DNA of 64,000 bases from Acidobacteriota bacterium (GTDB lineage: Bacteria; Acidobacteriota; Terriglobia; Terriglobales; Acidobacteriaceae): NCBI GenBank assembly GCA_021780075.1, contig JAJXZL010000010.1:1-64000 (forward strand), read 5' to 3'. The position numbers were made by a program, and so were the translations under genes. Below are positions 57,910-64,000 of this stretch, in pieces. The notes beneath the pieces are model-generated. The model saw only the letters and a program-made list of their open reading frames with translations, ran no database searches and had not been told where the DNA came from. The stretch's first letter is position 1; the number at the start of each line of letters is the position of its first letter.

Positions 57910-59819
57910 GTTCCTGCTGCTCCACCCCGGCCTTTGAGCCCCCTGCCGCTCCGCCGCCTGAAGGCGCTCTGCGCACCGTAGCCCTCATCGGACCGCCCAA
58001 TTCCGGCAAGTCCACGCTTTTCAATCGCTTGACGGGCCTGCGCCAGAAGGTGGCCAACTATCCCGGCGTCACGGTTGAACAGCGCATGGGCCTCATGGCC
58101 GGCGTCGGCCGCGATGACCTCACACTCATTGACCTGCCCGGCGTCTACTCGCTTTCGCCTTACTCTGAGGATGCGCGCGTCTCTGTCGATGTGCTGAAGG
58201 GCAAAATGCCCGGCACGCCCAAGCCAGATGCGGTCCTGCTGGTGCTTGATTCGCAGCACCTTACCCGCCAGCTCATGCTGGCCGCTCCGGTTCTCGCCCT
58301 GGGCATACCCACCCTTGTTCTGCTCAACATGACGGATCTGATGGAAGCCCGCGGCGGTCAGATCGACCCCCTCCGGCTGGCCCGCGAGCTCGGCGCGCCC
58401 GTAGCTCAAATCAGCGCTGTCCAAGGCACAGGGCTCGAGGCTGTTTCGCTCTTCCTCAATCAGCAATCCCAGCCGACCACCTCGGCACCGCTCTCGCTGC
58501 CCGTGCTTGGCAATGCAGCCAGCACGCACACGTGGGCCGCGCAGGTCAGCCGCCGCACCGGCTACCGTGCGCCGCTCTCAGCAAAAACCAGCCGCAAAAT
58601 CGACGACATCCTGCTGCACCGCATCTGGGGACCGCTCCTGTTCCTCGTGGTCGTGGTCGGCGTATTTGAGGTGGTGTTTTCCATCGGCCAGCCGCTCTCT
58701 GACGGTTTTGGTGACGTCCTGGCCCAGATCGGCCAACTGGCTCGTCCGCTGCTGCCCGCGGGCTGGCTGCAATCGCTGCTGCTTGACGGCGCGTGGAAGG
58801 GCATCTCGTCCGTACTCGTCTTCCTGCCGCAGATTCTGCTGCTGTTTCTCTTCATCGGCATTCTTGAGGACTCAGGCTATCTGGCCCGCGCCGCCCTCAT
58901 CGCCGACCGCGTCATGCGCACCACCGGACTCAACGGCAAAGCATTCATCCCGCTGCTCTCGGCCTACGCCTGCGCCGTCCCGGCCATCATGGCCACGCGC
59001 ACCATCGAGAACAAACGCGACCGCTTCGCCACCATCCTCGTCACGCCGTTCATGACCTGCTCCGCGCGCCTGCCCGTCTACATGCTGCTCATCGCGGCCT
59101 TCATTCCCCACCGCGTATATCTGCACGGCTTCATCGACCTGCAGACGCTCACCATGCTGGGCCTCTACGTCGCCGGATTTGTCGCTGCCATGACCACTGC
59201 CTGGCTGCTCAAAAGCTCCGTCCTCAAGTCCAGCGAAACGCCCTTCATTCTCGAACTGCCCCAGTACCGCATGCCCACGCTGCATTCGCTGGGCATCCGG
59301 CTCGTGGACCGCGCGCGCGTCTTCCTGCGCCAGGCAGGCACCATCATTCTTATGGTGACGCTGGCCCTGTGGGTGCTCGCGCACATCCCGCCGGTCCCCA
59401 TGGCGGGCGGCTCCTACGCGGCTCCCAAACTGGCTGAAAGCATGATCGGCCGCCTCGGCCACTTCATCGAACCGGCCATCGCGCCCCTCGGCTTCAACTG
59501 GGAAATCGGCATCGGCCTGCTATCGAGCGTACTGGCGCGCGAAGTCATGGTCAGCACCATGGGCACGCTCTACGGCGCCGACCCCAGCACCGAAGCCCTG
59601 AATCTGCAAACCGCCCTGCACCACAACATGACGCTCGGCGGCGCGCTGGCCCTCATGATCTTCTTCGCATTCGCCATGCAGTGCACCTCCACCATGGCCG
59701 TGGTGCGCCGCGAGACCAACAGTTGGAAGTGGCCTGCCTTGCAGTTCCTCTACATGCTCGTGCTCGCCTGGGTCGCCGCCTTCGTCGTGAACCATGTCAC
59801 CATGGCATTCCTCAGCTAG
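57906..59819 (+). CDS. feoB: Ferrous iron transporter B
   Basis: G1 LIGPPNSGKSTLFNRLTGLRQKVANYPGVTVEQ, LIDLPGVYSL, LNMTDLMEARGG, large Gate/TM region (ALIADRVMRTTGLNGKAFIPLLSAYACAVPAIMATRTIENKRDRFATILVTPFMTCSARLPVY). Confidence 0.96.
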   Translation: MSSCCSTPAFEPPAAPPPEGALRTVALIGPPNSGKSTLFNRLTGLRQKVANYPGVTVEQRMGLMAGVGRDDLTLIDLPGVYSLSPYSEDARVSVDVLKGKMPGTPKPDAVLLVLDSQHLTRQLMLAAPVLALGIPTLVLLNMTDLMEARGGQIDPLRLARELGAPVAQISAVQGTGLEAVSLFLNQQSQPTTSAPLSLPVLGNAASTHTWAAQVSRRTGYRAPLSAKTSRKIDDILLHRIWGPLLFLVVVVGVFEVVFSIGQPLSDGFGDVLAQIGQLARPLLPAGWLQSLLLDGAWKGISSVLVFLPQILLLFLFIGILEDSGYLARAALIADRVMRTTGLNGKAFIPLLSAYACAVPAIMATRTIENKRDRFATILVTPFMTCSARLPVYMLLIAAFIPHRVYLHGFIDLQTLTMLGLYVAGFVAAMTTAWLLKSSVLKSSETPFILELPQYRMPTLHSLGIRLVDRARVFLRQAGTIILMVTLALWVLAHIPPVPMAGGSYAAPKLAESMIGRLGHFIEPAIAPLGFNWEIGIGLLSSVLAREVMVSTMGTLYGADPSTEALNLQTALHHNMTLGGALALMIFFAFAMQCTSTMAVVRRETNSWKWPALQFLYMLVLAWVAAFVVNHVTMAFLS

Positions 59820-59860
59820 TGGTGTCCGCCACACAGATGGTCGTTTATGTTTTGTGAAAG

Positions 59861-59914
59861 GGCACGACTTTAGTCGTGCCGAAAACGGCCAGAAATGACC
59901 GGGGCTTTAGCCCC
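59861..59914. repeat. REP-like double-palindrome intergenic element downstream of feoB
   Basis: GGCACGACT-tt-AGTCGTGCC (59861-59880) followed by GGGGCT-tt-AGCCCC (59901-59914). Confidence 0.6.
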
Positions 59915-60151
59915 TGGGTGCGATTTTTGACCAATTGGCTCGTCTTGGTGCCATTCAAACACGACCCGATCTTCGGCGGACCACACTAGCTTCAGCTCAA
60001 TCAGCAGCTTCCAGGTGCACCCCCCTTTTCCGCTTTCCCGCTCGCGCCCTGCCTCAAAAGTCAGTTGATAAAGTGGTAACTGCCGAGTAGCCGACAAACC
60101 GACCACAACGGCACGTGCGCTGGTCCGCAACGTGTGATACTGAGGATCGAC

Positions 60152-60421
60152 ATGGGCCAACGCAGCCGTGCAAAGCACAACCGGACTCCCGCGCCAATGC
60201 CGCGCTTTTCGATGAATTGGTTCGCTCTGGGCAGATCGACGTGGGTGTTTGTCGTCGGGGTGCTCACGCTGGTGTATGGAACAGCGGGGATGCAGTACAG
60301 CCGCTGGAATCACGCAGAGAACGCGCTCGTTCATCCAGTTTTCCACCCTTGGGCCATTGTCATCGGAATGGCGTTGATCGTGCTCTCATACAAAATGCCG
60401 AGACCCGGCACCCGCCGCTGA
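60152..60421 (+). CDS. Small hypothetical membrane protein
   Basis: MGQRSRAKHNRTPAPMPRFSMNWFALGRSTWVFVVGVLTLVYGTAGMQYSRWNHAENALVHPVFHPWAIVIGMALIVLSY: two TM segments, charge distribution plausible. Confidence 0.55.
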   Translation: MGQRSRAKHNRTPAPMPRFSMNWFALGRSTWVFVVGVLTLVYGTAGMQYSRWNHAENALVHPVFHPWAIVIGMALIVLSYKMPRPGTRR

Positions 60422-60585
60422 TCCAGTTCAGACGGGTTGAAGGGCTTGGCCGGGTCCGGCGAAGGGACGACAGAGGGAAGAGTAGCCGACCAACCGACCG
60501 CGAATCCAAAAATGGGTATCTTAGCTGTTCTTGTCGCGATTCGATCTTGACTCCCATCAACTAACGGCCCGTAGAATTGACGGCA

Positions 60586-60855
60586 ATGCCGGCAGCAATC
60601 TATGTCTCGTTAGTCGCGATCTGGTGCTGCGTTGTTATTGTTCATGGTGCTCTTCAATGCTTTGCTCCAGCTAGGCTGAAGCGCATCGAGGATAGGCTAT
60701 TCCGTGTCAATAAGGACAGTGCAGGTGGTGCTTTCATTAGGAAGGCTCGGATTAAGCACGCCCGTAACCCTTCATTACTTTATCGACTCAGCGGCTTAGT
60801 GCTGATGGGAGTTGGCTTCTGGATGTTGATTTCTGCGCTCAAATTCATTCGTTAG
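60586..60855 (+). CDS. Small hypothetical membrane protein
   Basis: MPAAIYVSLVAIWCCVVIVHGALQCF...LYRLSGLVLMGVGFWMLISALKFI: two TM segments. Confidence 0.5.
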   Translation: MPAAIYVSLVAIWCCVVIVHGALQCFAPARLKRIEDRLFRVNKDSAGGAFIRKARIKHARNPSLLYRLSGLVLMGVGFWMLISALKFIR

Positions 60856-60957
60856 CGAAATCGCCAAAGAGCAGCCCCGTCAAATTGAGGCATTGCGGGT
60901 GTATTAACGGCGGGTGGCCACGGTCCCAAGACTCTTCCAGATCAAACTGAGGGTGCC

Positions 60958-60984
60958 ACCGGTCCCTCGCATTTGGGGACCGGT
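60958..60984. repeat. Intergenic palindrome ACCGGTCCC...GGGACCGGT within a GGGTGCC-type element
   Basis: 9-bp perfect arms, 9-nt loop in a non-coding stretch. Confidence 0.45.
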
Positions 60985-61232
60985 GCTGAACGCGATTCAA
61001 AATCTCAGTTCATGCCAAATCGCTGAGACACTCAGCGAGCCAAAACTGCGTCAGAGCGGTTGACCTGCAACCCGGACAGAACTACACAATCACCCGCCCC
61101 AACACGTCTCCGCTCCGAACCCCACCCCTCAAAAATCAGTTTGCAGAGAATTACCAGCCCCCGTGGCACAATTTCAGTAGGGTAAAGAGCGGCGGGACTC
61201 GCCATCCGCCAGGTGTTCCGGCTTGAAGGTTC

Positions 61233-61263
61233 GTACCCCCCTACCCCCCTACCCCCCCTTTTT
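61233..61263. repeat. C-rich low-complexity tract (TACCCCCC)n followed by T-run
   Basis: gtaccccccta-ccccccta-ccccccctttttg; three C6-C7 runs separated by TA. Confidence 0.7.
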
Positions 61264-61415
61264 GAGCGTTTTTGTTTTTTCCACAAAAAGCTTGCAGAAG
61301 CTGGGCATTGACTCGGCTCCCGCAGCCGGTAAATGTTGGGGTGGTAGCCAAATGCCGGTACCCCCTGTCGTCCAGGGCACGACGCAGTGGATGAAGCAGC
61401 GCCAAGCCGTCTTCT

Positions 61416-63611
61416 TTACTTCAGCGCAGAAGCCCTTGCGCTGCTTTGGTTTGCGTGGCGCGGCAGCGCAACCAGTGCATTGGTTACAATGCCCGGCGTC
61501 AGTACTTCAGGCAGCATTTGCGGAGTGCTGTTGCCCGGCACATACAGCGCATATGCCGGCACACCGTCACGCCCCAGAGCCGTCAGCGCCTGCGTAATTG
61601 CGTCGTCGTGCCGCGTCCAGTCCGCCCGCAACAAGGCGACGTTGGCGTCAGCAAAGGCCTGCTGCACCTGCGTCTGGCTCAGGGCCACACGCTCATTCAC
61701 CTGGCAGCTCAGGCACCAGCTCGCCGTAAAGTCCACAAACACTGGCCGCCCCTGTGCCTGATAGCGAGCAACCGTCTCCGCCGACCATGGCTCCCAGCCC
61801 TGCTTCTCCGTCACGGAACTCGCCTCAGACGCCGTGCTCAGCCGGCGCGGCGCAAGTGCGCTCACCGCAATCACCACCAAAACAATCCCAATAGCCACCG
61901 CCGTAGACCAGCGCCGCGCCGGCCAGCGACCCAGGAACCACCCCGCAATGGCCAGCAGCAGGAAGCTGCCCAGCAGCGCCGCCAGTACTGAGGCTCCGTA
62001 GGCCTGCGCCACCACCCACGCCAGCCAGATCACCGTCGCAAAAATCGGCACGGAGATCGCCTGCTTCAGCACGTCCATCCACGCGCCGGGCCGTGGCAGC
62101 AGGCGCGTCCAGGCAGGCTGCAGCGTCAGCGCCACATACGGCGCGGCCAGTCCAAGAGCGAGCGCGGTAAACACGGCAAAGGTCACCGCCGCAGGCTGCG
62201 CCAGCGCGTAGCCGACCGCCGCGCCCATCAGCGGAGCCGTGCACGGCGTGGCCACAATCACCGCAAGCACACCCGTGAAAAAGCTGCCCGTATAGCCCTG
62301 CCTGGTTGCCAGCGAACCACCCGTACTGGTCAGCGTCAGTCCAATCTCAAACTGCCCCGCCAGCGAAAGCCCCAGAAAGAACAGCAACCCTGCCATCAAC
62401 GACAAAAACACCGGCGACTGGAACTGGAATCCCCAGCCAAGGCCTGTGCCCGCCGCGCGCAACCCCAGCAGCACTCCGACCAGAATCCAGAAGGAGACAA
62501 CAATGCCAAGGGTATACACAAAACCATGCGCCCGCAGTTTACGCCGTTCCTCGCTGCCCGACTGCACCAGCGCCAGTCCTTTGAGGAAAAGCACCGGAAA
62601 CACGCACGGCATCAGGTTCAGCAGCAGCCCGCCAAGAAACGCCAATCCCGCCGCACTGAACAGCCCCATGGACGACGAAGAGGAAACCCGGCCTGCAGCA
62701 GGCGCCGGACTCATTGCTGCACCGGATGCGGGACTGGCCGCGGCAGGCTCATCGGCCACCGCTGGAACGCCCTTCACCATGCCCGGCAACGCCGCAATCT
62801 CATATGCCCGCCCGCCCGCAAGCTCCAGAACACCTTTCAGTTCAGCAGGGTTTGCAGTCAGGCCCGCATCCTTCCTGAGGTCCAGCACAAAACCCCTGGG
62901 CGTGGGCGTTAATCTCTGCGCAGCCGGATTGTCCAGAATGCCCTGGTCCGCCGGGAAAAACACGGCGCTGTCTTCCTTCTGGCCTGTCACCACAGCCAGG
63001 CGAAAATCAGACTTTTCCGGCTGGAAAACCGCCTTGAATAGATGCGGCTGCGGTTTTGGCAACCTGGCAGCAAACCGGTCGTAGAGCGCCTGGTCGGAGA
63101 CCAGCACCGTCGATTTGCCCTGATGCCCGGCAATCTCCCGGTCTACTTCCAGATCCGCCTTGCCCGGAATGCATGTCGCCTGGCAGACCAGCCAGCTTAC
63201 TTTGGCCTGCAACGGCGCCGGACCCGGCTTGGCCGTCTGCGCCACCTGCAGCGCAAGCGGGAACAGAACCTCATTCTCGTAGCCGAAATCCATCAGCGGC
63301 CCCAGAGGCAAACGCTGCGGTGCAGGAAACTCAAGGTCGCTCGCCGTCACGCCCTGCGGCAGGGTCCAGTGGATGCGCGGCGGCTGGCCTGCATCGCCCG
63401 CATTCTTCCAGTAAACATGCCAGCCCGGTTCCAGCTTGAAGTAAAGCCCTGCATGCGCAGTCCCACCCCGGCTCAGTTCCTGCGGAAGAACCACAAGCTG
63501 TACATGCACATGCGGCCCATCGGCTGAACTGGAAGCGGCCAGCGCAGGGAGACATGCAGCCAGCGGAACGAGAAACGCGAGGGCGAGTCGGAAAAAGCGC
63601 ATTGCAGACAA
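61416..63611 (-). CDS. DsbD/ScsB-like protein-disulfide reductase (thiol:disulfide interchange)
   Basis: N-terminal DsbD-alpha-like domain, TM domain with MPCVFPVLFLKGLAL and VIVATPCTAPLMGAA, C-terminal thioredoxin FVDFTASWCLSCQVNERV. Confidence 0.92.
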   Translation of the reverse strand: MSAMRFFRLALAFLVPLAACLPALAASSSADGPHVHVQLVVLPQELSRGGTAHAGLYFKLEPGWHVYWKNAGDAGQPPRIHWTLPQGVTASDLEFPAPQRLPLGPLMDFGYENEVLFPLALQVAQTAKPGPAPLQAKVSWLVCQATCIPGKADLEVDREIAGHQGKSTVLVSDQALYDRFAARLPKPQPHLFKAVFQPEKSDFRLAVVTGQKEDSAVFFPADQGILDNPAAQRLTPTPRGFVLDLRKDAGLTANPAELKGVLELAGGRAYEIAALPGMVKGVPAVADEPAAASPASGAAMSPAPAAGRVSSSSSMGLFSAAGLAFLGGLLLNLMPCVFPVLFLKGLALVQSGSEERRKLRAHGFVYTLGIVVSFWILVGVLLGLRAAGTGLGWGFQFQSPVFLSLMAGLLFFLGLSLAGQFEIGLTLTSTGGSLATRQGYTGSFFTGVLAVIVATPCTAPLMGAAVGYALAQPAAVTFAVFTALALGLAAPYVALTLQPAWTRLLPRPGAWMDVLKQAISVPIFATVIWLAWVVAQAYGASVLAALLGSFLLLAIAGWFLGRWPARRWSTAVAIGIVLVVIAVSALAPRRLSTASEASSVTEKQGWEPWSAETVARYQAQGRPVFVDFTASWCLSCQVNERVALSQTQVQQAFADANVALLRADWTRHDDAITQALTALGRDGVPAYALYVPGNSTPQMLPEVLTPGIVTNALVALPRHANQSSARASALK

Positions 63612-63707
63612 AAGTTCTCCTCTGTTGGACGCTCCCGGAGCCGGGTTGGTCGCCGGAAATTCAGCTTCCCGCGCCGGTACCAGCGCCCATTGTCCCCGCG
63701 CGGCGGC

Positions 63708-64000
63708 TCAGAGATGCTCGGCCAGCCGGGCGTGCTGGCGGAAAATGCAATCATTCTGGATGCACTTCACTCCGGCAGCACGCGCGCGCGCCACCGCCTC
63801 ATCATGCATCACTTCTTCCTGCAGCCACAGGTACGGGATGCCCAGACGAATGACATCATCCACAATGGCCGGCACATGCTCGCTGGCGCGGAAAACGTCC
63901 ACCAGGTCGATTCCCTTTCCTGTCTCGCGCTGCGCGGCAGCCTGCGCGGCATCCAGGTCTGGATAGGACTTCTTACCTGCCACCTCGCTCAAGGCAGGAT
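63708..64000 (-). CDS. CoA-binding (YccU-like) domain protein, truncated by window edge
   Basis: KKSYPDLDAAQAAAQRETGKGIDLVDVFRASEHVPAIVDDVIRLGIPYLWLQEEVMHDEAVARARAAGVKCIQNDCIFRQHARL; N-terminus lies beyond 64000. Confidence 0.85.
   Translation of the reverse strand, partial: PALSEVAGKKSYPDLDAAQAAAQRETGKGIDLVDVFRASEHVPAIVDDVIRLGIPYLWLQEEVMHDEAVARARAAGVKCIQNDCIFRQHARLAEHL

Overview
This 64 kb, high-GC bacterial chromosomal window looks like an Acidobacteria-type genome, judging from gene content and intergenic repeat style (inference, no search was run). It is densely packed with core-metabolism genes. I saw no rRNA, tRNA, CRISPR array, transposase or prophage genes. In order it contains: a truncated membrane sensor-like CDS at the left edge; dnaX-ybaB-[Tat-type metallo-beta-lactamase]-recR; a lone receiver protein; an ABC ATPase plus fused double permease; a Gfo/Idh/MocA oxidoreductase; an L-rhamnose catabolic cluster (isomerase, IclR-HTH/periplasmic-binding fusion regulator, RhaEW-type aldolase/dehydrogenase, kinase); dnaE; a TetR-HlyD-ABC-permease efflux operon; an M19 dipeptidase; a GNAT protein; a phosphofructokinase with PPi-type active-site residues; acyl-CoA synthetase; an argR-argCBDF-argG-argH-(short argA) arginine operon; hypF; a NiCoT nickel permease; a complete hoxEFUYHW bidirectional [NiFe]-hydrogenase operon; a DHOD-like gene with nifJ; a GH144-like glycoamylase; archaeal-type FBP aldolase/phosphatase; feoAB; a DsbD-like protein; and a truncated CoA-binding protein. 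The most interesting signals are regulatory. Four exact GTGA-N6-TCAC palindromes lie in intergenic DNA near the PPi-type PFK, the hox operon and the FBP aldolase/phosphatase, suggesting a Crp/Fnr-type regulon for anaerobic or energy metabolism. A pair of ARG boxes at 21 bp spacing overlaps the argR promoter, and paired palindromes overlap the feoAB promoter. No clearly undescribed multi-gene system could be established from sequence alone.
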